From positions 558,001 through 622,000 of the forward strand of contig JADIYJ010000027.1 in NCBI GenBank assembly GCA_016705325.1: a DNA stretch of 64,000 nucleotides, in the 5' to 3' direction. The notes under the pieces are model-generated. The model ran no database searches. It was not told the DNA's origin and saw nothing but the letters and a program-made list of their open reading frames with translations. Shown piece by piece: positions 25,841-34,929 of this stretch (positions within the stretch are counted from its first letter, which is position 1; each line of letters starts with the position of its first letter). Both the position numbers and the translations under genes were made by a program. This stretch comes from Pseudomonadota bacterium. Lineage in GTDB: Bacteria > Pseudomonadota > Gammaproteobacteria > Steroidobacterales > Steroidobacteraceae.

Positions 25841-26045
25841 GACTCGGACTCCGTTTGCAGGGTGGGCGTCCCTGTAAACGGTGGTGCGAGCGAAGCGGGG
25901 TCAACCGGTCGCGCGCTGCGGCCCGCATGCGGCTCGAGCAGACTCGACTGCAGTTATGTGGACATCACCAGGATTTGATGATGACGAAGATGTCCGCTAA
26001 CTTAATAGATCGCTGTCAATTTTGACTTGATGATGCACAGACAGG

Positions 26046-26070
26046 CGAAAAGGGCCCTCGGTGAGGGCCC
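26046..26070 (-). terminator. Rho-independent terminator of the cytochrome gene
   Basis: On the minus strand an 8-bp perfect GC stem (gggccctc/gagggccc, 26052-26070) with a 3-nt loop is followed by tttt. It lies 28 bp past the cytochrome c stop codon. Confidence 0.85.
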
Positions 26071-26097
26071 TCGGTCATCCACGGTAACAGGGCCGGA

Positions 26098-26409
26098 CTA
26101 CTTCGGCAGCTTTGCGTAGTGCGCGGCCAGGTTGGCCACGTCGGCCGCCGTCATCTTTTTCGCGGCCTTCGCCATCTTGGCGTCTTTGGTTCGCGTACCA
26201 TTCTGGTACTCGGTCATCGCCTTGGTGAAGTCGGTCACCGACATGCCGGCAATGGCCGGATTGTCTTCGTCGCCCTTGCCGTCGTCGCCATGGCAGTCGG
26301 CGCAGGCCTCTTCGGCCTTGGCCTTGCCTGCGGCGGCGTCGCCCGCGTAAGCAGGGCCGGCGATCAGCGCCAGGGAGGACGCGAGCGCAAGAATCGAGAG
26401 CTTGTTCAT
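26098..26409 (-). CDS. Small periplasmic c-type cytochrome
   Basis: A 103-residue protein: signal peptide (residues 1-22, ending AYA), a haem-binding CADCH at residues 36-40, and a distal Met (likely ligand) in IAGMSVTDF or further on. It resembles single-haem cytochromes of the c4/c5/c553 type that carry electrons in the periplasm. It is a single-gene transcript, judging from its own terminator and the strand-matched gaps around it. Confidence 0.92.
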   Translation of the reverse strand: MNKLSILALASSLALIAGPAYAGDAAAGKAKAEEACADCHGDDGKGDEDNPAIAGMSVTDFTKAMTEYQNGTRTKDAKMAKAAKKMTAADVANLAAHYAKLPK

Positions 26410-26559
26410 CGTACGAATTCCTCGGTTGTAAATGACCGCCTGGGGGCGTTGGCGGTAATTAGAGCAACGCTACGCCTGGTCGTTGATGAGCGAAAGTACT
26501 TAGCCTGATTCCCCTGCGGGGAGGCGGCGGCGGCCATCGTGCGTGCCACGGCGGGCGCG

Positions 26560-27294
26560 CTAACCCTGGCCGCCGGGCTGCGCCACGATCTCGGCGACCT
26601 TCGCCTCGATCCATTGCTGCGCGCGCTGGTTCACTTCGCGCGGCGTGAGCCCGGTCGGGTCGATCGGCGGGCCGATCACGACCCGGATCGTGCCGGCCTT
26701 CTTCAGCAGGCTGCGACGCCGCCAGAAATACCCGGAATTGTGCGCGATCGGCACCACCGGTGCGCCGGTCTCGCAGGCCAGCAAGGCGCCGCCGGTGCCG
26801 TACTTGCGCGTCTGCCCCGGCGCCATGCGCGTGCCCTCGGGATACACGATCACGCCCATGCCCGCGGCCAGGCGCTCGCGGCCCTGCTGCACCATCTGGT
26901 TCACGGCCGAATGGCCGGCGCTGCGGTTGATGGCGATCGGCTTGAAAGTGCTCACCGCCCAACCGACGATCGGGATCCAGATGACTTCGCGCTTGAGCGA
27001 CCAGGAAGCCGGTGGCACGACGAACATCTGTGCCAGCGTTTCCCACACCGAGGAATGCTTCCACATCGAGACGAACGGGCAGGCTGGCAGGTTTTCCTCG
27101 CCTTCGATCGTGTAGCCGAGGCCGCATACCACCTTGGCAAGCCACGTCAGGAACAGGCCCCAGCTGCGCGGGACCACGTAGCGCTGCTCGATGGTGAGCG
27201 GCAGCAGCGCCGACAGCAGCACGATGACGCCGAAAATGCCCGTCACCAGGAACAGCAGCACGGTGTAGATCACCGAGCGTACCCACTGCAGCAT
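26560..27294 (-). CDS. plsC: 1-acyl-sn-glycerol-3-phosphate acyltransferase (PlsC family)
   Basis: A 244-residue inner-membrane acyltransferase that makes phosphatidic acid from lysophosphatidate. The N-terminal membrane segment (VIYTVLLFLVTGIFGVIVLL) is followed by the catalytic motif KHSSVWET (HX4E rather than HX4D, a variant I recall in this subgroup) and the substrate motif YPEGTR. It starts 5 nt after glyS; related bacteria have gmhB between these two genes, which is absent here. Confidence 0.9.
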   Translation of the reverse strand: MLQWVRSVIYTVLLFLVTGIFGVIVLLSALLPLTIEQRYVVPRSWGLFLTWLAKVVCGLGYTIEGEENLPACPFVSMWKHSSVWETLAQMFVVPPASWSLKREVIWIPIVGWAVSTFKPIAINRSAGHSAVNQMVQQGRERLAAGMGVIVYPEGTRMAPGQTRKYGTGGALLACETGAPVVPIAHNSGYFWRRRSLLKKAGTIRVVIGPPIDPTGLTPREVNQRAQQWIEAKVAEIVAQPGGQG

Positions 27295-27299
27295 CGGCG

Positions 27300-29429
27300 T
27301 CAGCCCGGCAACCGCGACAGGTCGGCCGCGCGCATGAACAGTCCACGCATGCGATTGAGCAGCGCCAGTCGATTCGCACGCAGGACCGGGTCGTCCGCGT
27401 TGACCATCACGGAATCGAAGAAATCGTCGACCGCCTTGCGCAAGGCCGCGAGTTGCAGCAGCGCCGGGGTGTAGTCGCGAGCTGCGAACATCGGCTCGAC
27501 CGCGCGCGCGATCGCCACGACCTGTTCGGCCAGCACCTGTTCCGCCGGGTCGATGAGTTGCGACTCGTCGACCGTTTCGCCAACGGGCTCCGCCACCTTC
27601 TTCAGGATGTTGGCGATGCGCTTGTTGGCCGCCGCGAGGCTCGCTGCGTCCGGCAACCGCAGGAACTGCACCAGTGCGCGCAGCCGGGCATCGAAATCGA
27701 GCGCCGACGCCGGGCGAGTCGCCAGCACGGCGTCGAACGCTTCGACCGAAACAGTGATATCGGCGGTTCCTTCCACGTAGTACGCACGCAGCCGTTCGAT
27801 CACGTAGTCGTACACTTCGACGGCAAGCTTCCCGGTGTCGATGGCGCCGAGCGCCTTGCCCTGCTCGACCGCCACACGCGCCATGTCGGCCTGCGCCGCG
27901 GCCACGGCCTGGCCGATCAACTGCTGCAGGTCGAGGTCGAGTCCCCGTTCGATCGAGGTGCGCAGCAGTCCGAGTGCCGCACGACGCAGGCCGAACGGAT
28001 CGCGCGTGCCGGACGGCTTCTGGCCCGTGGCGTAGATACCGGCGATGGTGTCGAGCTTGTCCGCGATCGACAGCGCCATGCCCGTGCGCGTGGCCGGCAA
28101 CGCATCGCCCGCAAACCGGGGCAGGTACTGTTCGCGCAGCGCCTCGGCGACTTCGGCCGGTTCGTGATCGTGCAACGCGTAGTACCGGCCCATCAGGCCC
28201 TGCAGTTCGGGGAACTCTCCCACCATGTGGGTGAGCAGGTCGCACTTGCTGAGTTCTGCGGCACGATCGGCCAGGGCCGGGTCGGCTCCAATCGCCGCGG
28301 CAATCGATTTCGCCAGGGCGCGCACGCGCTCCGACTTGTCGTGCTGCGAGCCGAGCTGCGTCTGGAAGGTCACGCGTTGCAAGGCTGCGACGTGCGTGGA
28401 CAGCGGCTGCTGCCGGTCCGTCCTGTAAAAAAACGCCGCATCGGCCAGGCGCGGACGCACGACGCGCTCGTTGCCGGCGATCACCTGCGAGGGCTCACGG
28501 CTCTCGATGTTGGCAACCGTGATGAACCAGGGCAGCAGCTTCCCCTGCGCATCGCGCACCGGGAAATACCGCTGATGCTCCTGCATCGTGGCGACCAGCA
28601 CTTCGGCCGGCAGTTCGAGGAACTGCGGGTCGAATCGTCCCGCCAGCGGGACCGGCCATTCGACCAGACCCGTGACCTCGTCGAGCAGCGCGTCGTCGAT
28701 GACGGCGATGCCATCGAGCTTCGCGGCCGCGGCGGTGACGCCGGCTCGAATGCTGTCGCGTCGTGCATTCACGTCCGCCATGACCTTGCCGCGCTTCAGC
28801 AGCGTCCCGACGTACGACGCCGGACTCGAGACCCGAAGCGCCTTCGGTGCCATGAAGCGGTGGCCGAAGGTGACGTTGCCCGCCCTCTGGCCGAGGATTT
28901 CCGTCTCGACGACGTCCTTGCCCCACAGCAGCAGCACCCAGTGCACCGGACGCACGAACAGTGCTTCGCCGGCGCCCCAGCGCATGCGCCTGGCGATCGG
29001 CAATGCCTCAAGCGACGCGGTGACGATGGCGGGGAGCAGGCTCACGGTGTGCGCACCGGTCTCGGTGCCACGGAAGACGAGCCACTCGCCCTTGGGCGTC
29101 TCGATCTTCTCGAGCGCGGAGACGTCGACGCCGCAGCCACGTGCAAACGCCACGGCTGCCTGCGTCGGAGCGCCGTTCACATCGAACGCGGCTTTCACGG
29201 GCGGGCCGCGCTTTTCGAGCGGACGGTCCGGCTGCTGTTCGGCCAGCTTGTTCACGCGCACGGCCAGCCGGCGCGGGGTCGCGAATGCTTCAAGCGACTT
29301 GTAGGCGACGCCCGCGTCCTTGAGTCCCTTGGCCACGCCTTCGGCAAACGCCGCGCTCAGGTTGAGCAGCGACCTGGGCGGCAATTCCTCGGTGCCGATC
29401 TCGACCAGGAAATCCCGGTAGGCGCTCAT
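27300..29429 (-). CDS. glyS: Glycyl-tRNA synthetase beta subunit
   Basis: A 709-residue subunit of the alpha2-beta2 glycyl-tRNA synthetase, starting MSAYRDFLVEIGTEELPPRSL, the family N-terminus. The C-terminal part contains the DALR-like anticodon-binding region. Length matches the usual 690-710. The first 140 nt overlap the extended end of glyQ in another frame. Confidence 0.97.
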   Translation of the reverse strand: MSAYRDFLVEIGTEELPPRSLLNLSAAFAEGVAKGLKDAGVAYKSLEAFATPRRLAVRVNKLAEQQPDRPLEKRGPPVKAAFDVNGAPTQAAVAFARGCGVDVSALEKIETPKGEWLVFRGTETGAHTVSLLPAIVTASLEALPIARRMRWGAGEALFVRPVHWVLLLWGKDVVETEILGQRAGNVTFGHRFMAPKALRVSSPASYVGTLLKRGKVMADVNARRDSIRAGVTAAAAKLDGIAVIDDALLDEVTGLVEWPVPLAGRFDPQFLELPAEVLVATMQEHQRYFPVRDAQGKLLPWFITVANIESREPSQVIAGNERVVRPRLADAAFFYRTDRQQPLSTHVAALQRVTFQTQLGSQHDKSERVRALAKSIAAAIGADPALADRAAELSKCDLLTHMVGEFPELQGLMGRYYALHDHEPAEVAEALREQYLPRFAGDALPATRTGMALSIADKLDTIAGIYATGQKPSGTRDPFGLRRAALGLLRTSIERGLDLDLQQLIGQAVAAAQADMARVAVEQGKALGAIDTGKLAVEVYDYVIERLRAYYVEGTADITVSVEAFDAVLATRPASALDFDARLRALVQFLRLPDAASLAAANKRIANILKKVAEPVGETVDESQLIDPAEQVLAEQVVAIARAVEPMFAARDYTPALLQLAALRKAVDDFFDSVMVNADDPVLRANRLALLNRMRGLFMRAADLSRLPG

Positions 29430-30429
29430 GCCAGGCCTCCGGCAGGGGAGCCTCCCCAATTTCCAACGGAAATTGGGGGGGCTCCGGCAGCGGCGGGTCC
29501 ACATGCAAAACAGGGGCGGCTCCCTCATTTTGCAGCAGCGGGAACTCGAGCGCCTCGCGGCTGGCGTAGTACGCCTCGGCGACGCCGCGGGCCAGCGTGC
29601 GCACCCGCAGGATGTAGCGCTGACGTTCGGTCACCGAGATCGCCTTGCGCGCGTCGAGCAGGTTGAACGTGTGCGAAGTCTTGAGCATCCGCTCGTAGGC
29701 CGGCAGCGCGAGCTTCAGCTCCAGCATCCGCAGGCATTCCTTCTCATGGGCGTCGAACTGCCGGAACAGCTCGTCGACGTCGGCGTATTCAAAGTTGTAC
29801 TTCGACTGCTCGACCTCGTTCTGGTGGAAGACGTCGCCGTACGTGACGCGGCCGAGCGGGCCATCGGTCCAGACCAGGTCGAACACGCTCTCGACACCCT
29901 GCAGGTACATCGCGAGCCGCTCGAGTCCGTAGGTGATCTCGCCCATGACGGGCCGGCAGTCGAGGCCGCCCACCTGCTGGAAGTAGGTGAACTGCGTGAC
30001 CTCCATGCCGTTCAGCCAGATCTCCCAGCCGAGGCCCCAGGCGCCGAGCGTCGGTGACTCCCAGTTGTCCTCGACCAGCCTGACGTCGTGCACCAGCGGG
30101 TCGATGCCGACGGCGCGCAGCGACCCGAGGTACAGCTCGATCATGTCGGGCGGTGAAGGCTTGATCGCCACCTGATACTGGTAGTAGTGCTGCAGCCGGA
30201 ATGGATTGTCGCCGTACCGACCGTCAGTCGGCCGGCGCGAGGGCTGCACGTACGCGGCGCTCCAGGGCTCGGGTCCGACCGCGCGCAGGAACGTGGCGGT
30301 GTGGAACGTACCCGCACCGACCTCCATGTCGTAGGGCTGCAGGATGACGCAGCCCCGCTCGGCCCAATAGCGCTGCAGCGTGAGCAGGAGGTCCTGGAAG
30401 GTGCGGGGAGGCTGGTCCACTTTGGGCAT
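29290..30429 (-). CDS. glyQ: Glycyl-tRNA synthetase alpha subunit with unusual C-terminal extension
   Basis: The catalytic subunit of bacterial glycyl-tRNA synthetase. Residues 1-299 align with the normal full length (TFQDLLLTLQRYWAERGC near the start, ASREALEFPLL at the end). The frame then runs on for about 80 more residues, first through a palindromic element (29437-29490 region) and then 140 nt into glyS. The extra residues look like out-of-frame translation (Arg/Gly/Gln-rich), so the element seems to have removed or displaced the original stop. The start is the ATG at 30429 by family alignment. Confidence 0.93.
   Translation of the reverse strand: MPKVDQPPRTFQDLLLTLQRYWAERGCVILQPYDMEVGAGTFHTATFLRAVGPEPWSAAYVQPSRRPTDGRYGDNPFRLQHYYQYQVAIKPSPPDMIELYLGSLRAVGIDPLVHDVRLVEDNWESPTLGAWGLGWEIWLNGMEVTQFTYFQQVGGLDCRPVMGEITYGLERLAMYLQGVESVFDLVWTDGPLGRVTYGDVFHQNEVEQSKYNFEYADVDELFRQFDAHEKECLRMLELKLALPAYERMLKTSHTFNLLDARKAISVTERQRYILRVRTLARGVAEAYYASREALEFPLLQNEGAAPVLHVDPPLPEPPQFPLEIGEAPLPEAWHERLPGFPGRDRHRGIAAQVAAQPERGVCRRRGQGTQGRGRRLQVA
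29437..29490. repeat. Palindromic element at the glyQ-glyS junction
   Basis: Two 18-nt arms (29447-29464 and 29468-29485, 17 of 18 complementary) with a 3-nt loop, flanked by a 9-nt direct repeat ctccggcag (29437-29445 and 29482-29490). A second weaker hairpin (tgcaaaa at 29504-29510, ttttgca at 29528-29534) adjoins it. Together they code for the first part of the odd GlyQ tail. The direct repeats could be a target duplication or part of the element itself. Confidence 0.75.
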
Positions 30430-30606
30430 GGGGAGGAGGCTCACTGCTCGCGCAAAGGGCGGCAGTATAGCAACCGCGCCGGCTCTGTCCGTGTCGAGCA
30501 ATCGTCAATCACGCACTGACAGTTATCTGGCTATAGGCTTTCTGGTGGAGTAATTATTCAGTTCCGATTAAGCAAGGATCGCGACTCGCAGGATCCTGGC
30601 CGCCGT

Positions 30607-31487
30607 TCAGCGGGTCACCCGCTCCGCCTTGAGGCTGCGCGCGAAGAACTCCATTGCCGCCTTCGTTTTCGTTTCCCGGCTGACGGTCAGCGTGATTCCA
30701 CTTTCGGTCAGATAAGCCTTGAACGCGGCGGCGACCTGGAAGCCTTCCTCCGGCAGGGACTTGGTCGAAACCTCGAGGATCCGGGAGCCATCGGGATACA
30801 GCCACATTTCCACGATGACGCGGCGGTCGAAGTTCTTCGGGTTGTGCTTGGCCTTGAGCAAAAAGTCGGGCCCAGCGTGACCAGCGAGTCCATCCCGATG
30901 CCCGCAGGAGCGTGTGCATCGTAGAACGCCAGCTGCTCTTTGGAGAACAGTGACCGCAGCGGCGTGGAGCCGGTCGTCACGTCCAGCACTTCCTGGGCGG
31001 TGCAGGTTCCCTTCAGCGACGCTGAGCACACGAATCCGCCCGGCATCGCGTCCAGTTCGACTTTGAAGCTGCCTGAGCGACGAAGGCCTGGGTCGATCGT
31101 GGCTGGATCCACCGGTCGCAACTTCACGACGGTATCGGCACGCCCACCCGGGATGCGCCGGGCTCGGACAATCAGTCCAGTCTTGTTCAGGTCCAGGCCG
31201 GGGGTATCGAAGAAAAAGGCCTGCCGCGGCTGCGCCTCGACCGGATCCAGTCCGATGCCAGCGATCGTCGCACGATGACCCGTGGCCGGCACGACGAACT
31301 TCAGTTCGACGCTGTTCGCCCCTTTGAGGAGCTTGAGCACCCTGGTCACTTGTTCGTTCGACAATGCGACCACCGAACCGGCCGGCGTGGCTTTCCGGGC
31401 CTTCCGGGATTGCGTCCTCTTGCCGGCTTTCACGGTCCTCCTGGCTTTCACTGTCTTCCTGATTTTCATGGCTCGCTCCGCGTTCAT
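30607..31487 (-). pseudogene. CYTH-like protein gene with a -1 frameshift
   Basis: The start at 31487 overlaps the stop of the upstream fusion gene (ATGA). Frame one encodes a basic N-terminus and a CYTH-like domain (NSVELKFVVPA, FFFDTPGLDLNKTGLIVRARR, DTVVKLRPV) up to MDSLVTLGP near 30870. From there the protein continues in another frame (DFLLKAKHNPKNFDRRV ... AERVTR) to 30607. Restoring one base in the ggccc run joins both halves, and no slippery heptamer is present. CYTH proteins bind triphosphates in a beta tunnel. It is either a real pseudogene or an indel error. Confidence 0.65.
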
Positions 31488-32977
31488 GGACCAAATCGTT
31501 CGGCCAGCACCCCATGGCGCAGGCCCCGGTCGCTCACCGTGAGAGTCTGCTTGCCCAGCTTTTCCATGACCGCCCGGACGATGCACGCGCCGGCCAGGAT
31601 GACTTCCGCCCGCTTCGGCTGCAGCCCGACGATGGTACGACGGCCGTCGGCATCTCGTGACCGGTAAAGCTCGATCTGCCGGTCGATTTCGCTGCGGTCG
31701 AGCACTGTGCCCTGGACGATTGCCGGATTGTAGCGCGCAAGCCCGTGCTTGACGGCGGTGATGTTGGTCACCGCGCCACCCATCGCCACCAGTGCGGCGG
31801 GAACCGGGCGACCGTCGATACGTGACAGGTCTGCCGCAACTGCTGCCATGGTCCTGCGCATCACCTCGGCTGAGACGACGCCGTCCAGCTTGTAGCGCTC
31901 GGTGTAACGCACCGCACCGACGTCGACGCTGAAGCGCTCATCCACGCTCGAGTCGTGCCCGAAAGTGAACTGCGTACTGCCGCCGCCGGTGTCGAACGCC
32001 ACGAGCGAGCCCTTACTCAAGCCGAGTCCCGACGTGGCAGCCACGTACGCCAGCCGGCCCTCCTCTTCGCCCGAAATCACATCGATGCGCACCCCTGTGC
32101 GCGTCTCGATCACAGCGAGGACCCTGTCGCGGTTGGCCGCGATGCGCAGGCCAGCAGTGCCCACGGCCGCGGTTGCCAGTACCGCGCGTCGCTTAGCTTC
32201 ATCGACCATGTCTGCAATCGCGGCAACTGTCCGCTCGAGCGCAGCGTCGGCGATGAAGCCGTTCTGCTCGAGCCCCTCACCGAGACGCGTCATCTCCGCG
32301 CGGTCGACGACGGCGCGCCAGTTGCCGTCGCGCTCACGCTCGCCGATGTGGAACTTGATCGAATTGGTGCCGACGTCGATCACCGCAAAGCGCAGTGGCT
32401 CGTCGTCGATCAGCGCGGCAAGGCCGCGGGGGTAGCTCGTGTTCACGTAGCCGCTCAATTCCAGGCTGCGGACGGCAGCGATTACTGCTGCGGCGTCCTC
32501 GGATTCGACGGCGACGGTGCGCGTCGGCTTGCCGTCCGCGACGACTTCGGCAAGCTCGGCCATGCACTCGCCCACGGTGTAGCGCGTTCGTCGCTTGTGC
32601 ACGCTGACGGCGCGAATGCGGCCGCTGGGCACGGCGAGTTCGTTGATGAACTCCTCCAGGCCGTAGCTCGCGCGGCGCAGCGGCAGTGGCTCGAGGTGCA
32701 GTGCCTCGAACACCCTGGCCACCTCGGCTGCCGGCAACGGGAATCCCGCCTTCATGACGGGCGTCCACTGCTCCAGGCCGTTGCGATCTACCTCGCGCAG
32801 GACCTTGATGTCCATGAGTGCATCGCGCACCTTGACGTTGTCGCCGGCCCCGGCAAGCAGGTAGGTCTCGCTGCTCTCCTGCACGCCGACCGGAGTCAGC
32901 GCCGCCAGCTTTGATTCTGCCGGCCCGAGGCGCGGTCCGAACCAGCGCCACTCCCACCGTGGGACGATTACAGCCAT
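31484..32977 (-). CDS. CYTH-like domain fused to Ppx/GppA phosphatase
   Basis: A 497-residue protein. Residues about 1-195 resemble a CYTH/triphosphate-tunnel domain (VKVRDALMDIKVLREVDRNG, VSVHKRRTRYTVGECMAEL). Residues about 197-495 are an exopolyphosphatase/guanosine-pentaphosphate phosphatase core of the short type (FAVIDVGTNSIKFHIGE, ISGEEEGRLAYVA, AFDTGGGSTQF, AALVAMGGAVTN). Both domains act on chains of phosphate or on triphosphate, so a role in polyphosphate or (p)ppGpp turnover is likely. The ribosome site aggaagag precedes the ATG. The downstream gene is a second CYTH protein. Confidence 0.85.
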   Translation of the reverse strand: MAVIVPRWEWRWFGPRLGPAESKLAALTPVGVQESSETYLLAGAGDNVKVRDALMDIKVLREVDRNGLEQWTPVMKAGFPLPAAEVARVFEALHLEPLPLRRASYGLEEFINELAVPSGRIRAVSVHKRRTRYTVGECMAELAEVVADGKPTRTVAVESEDAAAVIAAVRSLELSGYVNTSYPRGLAALIDDEPLRFAVIDVGTNSIKFHIGERERDGNWRAVVDRAEMTRLGEGLEQNGFIADAALERTVAAIADMVDEAKRRAVLATAAVGTAGLRIAANRDRVLAVIETRTGVRIDVISGEEEGRLAYVAATSGLGLSKGSLVAFDTGGGSTQFTFGHDSSVDERFSVDVGAVRYTERYKLDGVVSAEVMRRTMAAVAADLSRIDGRPVPAALVAMGGAVTNITAVKHGLARYNPAIVQGTVLDRSEIDRQIELYRSRDADGRRTIVGLQPKRAEVILAGACIVRAVMEKLGKQTLTVSDRGLRHGVLAERFGP

Positions 32978-33093
32978 GGTTACTCTTCCTGTTGTCTGGT
33001 GCCGGGGCGGCCCCCAGCGTGGGATCGAAACTCCCGGCGCCGAGAAGCAAGATCTTTCCTATAGGTACGTCCGCGTACAGGGGGTCGGCAACC

Positions 33094-33746
33094 TCAGCGG
33101 ATGGCGTAGCCGCCGTCGACCCGGATCGTTTCGCCGGTGACGAAGTCTGAGGCGCTCGAGGCCAGGAAGATCGCCGTACCAGCTATCTCCGAGGGCTGTC
33201 CCCAGCGGCCGGCGGGCGTGCGCGCCAGGATCTCGTCGTTCATGGCCTTGAGTGCCTCGGTCCTCACCGGCGCCGTCATGTCCGTCTCGATCCAGCCGGG
33301 AGCAATGGCGTTGACCTGGATGCCATGCGGCGCGAGTTCGATGGCCATCGACTTGGTGAGCTGCACGATCGCGCCTTTCGCGGCGCTGTACGAGGGGATC
33401 GGTCCAGCGCCGAAGTAGGAGTACATGCTGCCGAGGTTAATGATCTTGCCGCGCTTGCGGCCGACCATCGACGCAGCCGCGAGTTTCGACAGCAGGAACA
33501 CGGCGTTCAATTGCGTCTCGATGACCTTGTCCCAGGATTTCGCCGTCTCCTGCAGGATGCCGCCGCTGAGGTTGGCGATGCCGGCATTGTTGACCAGGAC
33601 ATCGACCGGGCCGCGTTCCGGCCAAAGATTGCGACAGCCGCTCCGGCCTGCGCGAAGCCGAGCGCGATGCCTCGGCCGATACCGCCATTGCCGCCGGTGA
33701 CCAGGGCCACCCGGCCCGCGAGATCGAACGATGCGGGTGCCGTCAT
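33094..33746 (-). pseudogene. Short-chain dehydrogenase with internal deletion
   Basis: The N-terminus (DLAGRVALVTGGNGGIGRG ... AAVAIFGRNA) reads from the ATG at 33746. From about 33610 the protein continues in another frame at GPVDVLVNNAGIANLSGG and runs, with the catalytic YSAAK and PGWIETDM, to the proper end RVDGGYAIR. About 40 residues normally found between these parts are missing, so more than 100 bp has been deleted with loss of frame. Ser/Tyr/Lys residues survive, but the Rossmann fold is broken. It was probably an NAD(P)-dependent oxidoreductase. Confidence 0.8.
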
Positions 33747-33789
33747 GTGCGTGACCTCTGCGATGAAAGAATCTCGAGAATCGTTGCTG

Positions 33790-34150
33790 GCCCGGCATCG
33801 GATCAGCGCCTTGACCGACGCGCGCTGCCAGCCGCTCGCGGTACTCGTCGAGCGGAAACAGCGCGACCTCGCCCGAGCTCTGGTCCCGGGCGCCGTCCTT
33901 GAAGTCGAACGGGTTGTCGACGTCCTTGATGAGTCGCAGCATGTAGATGTTCACCAGTGCGACGAATGGCACCAGCAGCAGTTGCGGCACGGCGCAGGCC
34001 GGCCAGGTCGGCCGGCAGCTTCTCGGCTTCCTTGTAGTCGGCCATGGTGCCGGCCAGCAGGAAACCGCGCACGTGTTCGAGGAACAGCTTCAGGCCGAGC
34101 AGGGCCAGTACGACCGGCAAGGTCGAGACCATCAATTTCCACTTCAGCAC
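33790..34150 (-). pseudogene. Membrane protein gene, internally deleted
   Basis: A GTG at 34150 with a gggagg ribosome site opens LKWKLMVSTLPVVLALLGLKL, which leads straight into LLAGTMADYKEAEKLPADLAGL. The frame then shifts to LLLVPFVALVNIYMLRLIKD and FPLDEYRERLA. From memory of this uncharacterised membrane protein family, a second helix and a long middle part should lie between these pieces. The gene therefore seems to have lost two internal segments. Confidence 0.6.
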
Positions 34151-34254
34151 GCAACCTCCCCTCGGGTCCTGCGATCATAGCCAGGACCCTGGCCGTCCTG
34201 TTTTAGCATGCAGCCGCAGATGCCGCGCGTCGATAGCCCGATGAGACGAACCCC

Positions 34255-34899
34255 ATGACTGCAGACAGTGCGAACGACGAGTCCGCCGGCAAGCTGGTGA
34301 AGTACCTGCTGGAGAAGGGGCTGGGAGGGTTCCCGCCGTTGTCGAGCGCCGCAAACCTGGCGGATGAGTACCTGATCGATCGGGACTTCGACAGCAACGA
34401 CGAACGGGTGGCGGCGCTGATCAAGTGGGAGATGACCAAGAACTTTACGACCGGATTCATCACCGGACTCGGTGGCATCGTCACTTTGCCGGTCGGCGTG
34501 CCGTCGGCGCTCGGGGCGTCCTGGCTCATCCAGGCGCGCATGGCCGGCGCGATCGCGAGGATCTACGGGCACGACCTCGCCGAGGAGCGTGTGCGAACGC
34601 TGATCCTGCTCAGTCTCGCCGGCGACGTCGCGAAACAAGCCATGTCGGACCTCGGCCTCGACCTGGGCTCGAAGCTGCCCCAGTCGGCGATGAAGCAGGT
34701 GCCCGGTCGTGCCCTGGTGGAGATCAACAAGCGGATCGGCCTGCAGCTGCTGACAAAAGCCGGTCAGCGCGGACTGGCGCAATTTCCGAAGGCGATTCCC
34801 GTCGTTGGCGGCGTGGTCGGCGGCGCGTTCGACGCGGTGGTGTGCCGCATGGTGGGGCGGACCGCTAGGAAACTGTTTCGGCCGGTCGCCGACCAGTAG
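34255..34899 (+). CDS. EcsC-family protein
   Basis: A 214-residue intact protein with the EcsC pattern (NLADEYLIDRDFDSNDERVAALIKW cut short here, TTGFITGLGGIVTLPVGVPSALGAS, LAGDVAKQ, KAIPVVGGVVGGAFDAVV). EcsC proteins are membrane-associated and poorly understood. It is the only undamaged gene between two decayed ones and is read on the opposite strand. Confidence 0.85.
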   Translation: MTADSANDESAGKLVKYLLEKGLGGFPPLSSAANLADEYLIDRDFDSNDERVAALIKWEMTKNFTTGFITGLGGIVTLPVGVPSALGASWLIQARMAGAIARIYGHDLAEERVRTLILLSLAGDVAKQAMSDLGLDLGSKLPQSAMKQVPGRALVEINKRIGLQLLTKAGQRGLAQFPKAIPVVGGVVGGAFDAVVCRMVGRTARKLFRPVADQ

Positions 34900-34929
34900 C
34901 AGCGGCCAGAGAAATTTTTCGATGAGGGC

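Noticed and set aside
30860..30885. Programmed frameshift in the CYTH gene
   Set aside because: No slippery heptamer in the right phase and no obvious downstream structure; a lost base explains it more simply.
31484..32977. CYTH-Ppx fusion as another deletion artefact
   Set aside because: The two domains join in frame, both are complete, and the linker is smooth; I recall similar fused proteins, so a genuine fusion is more likely.
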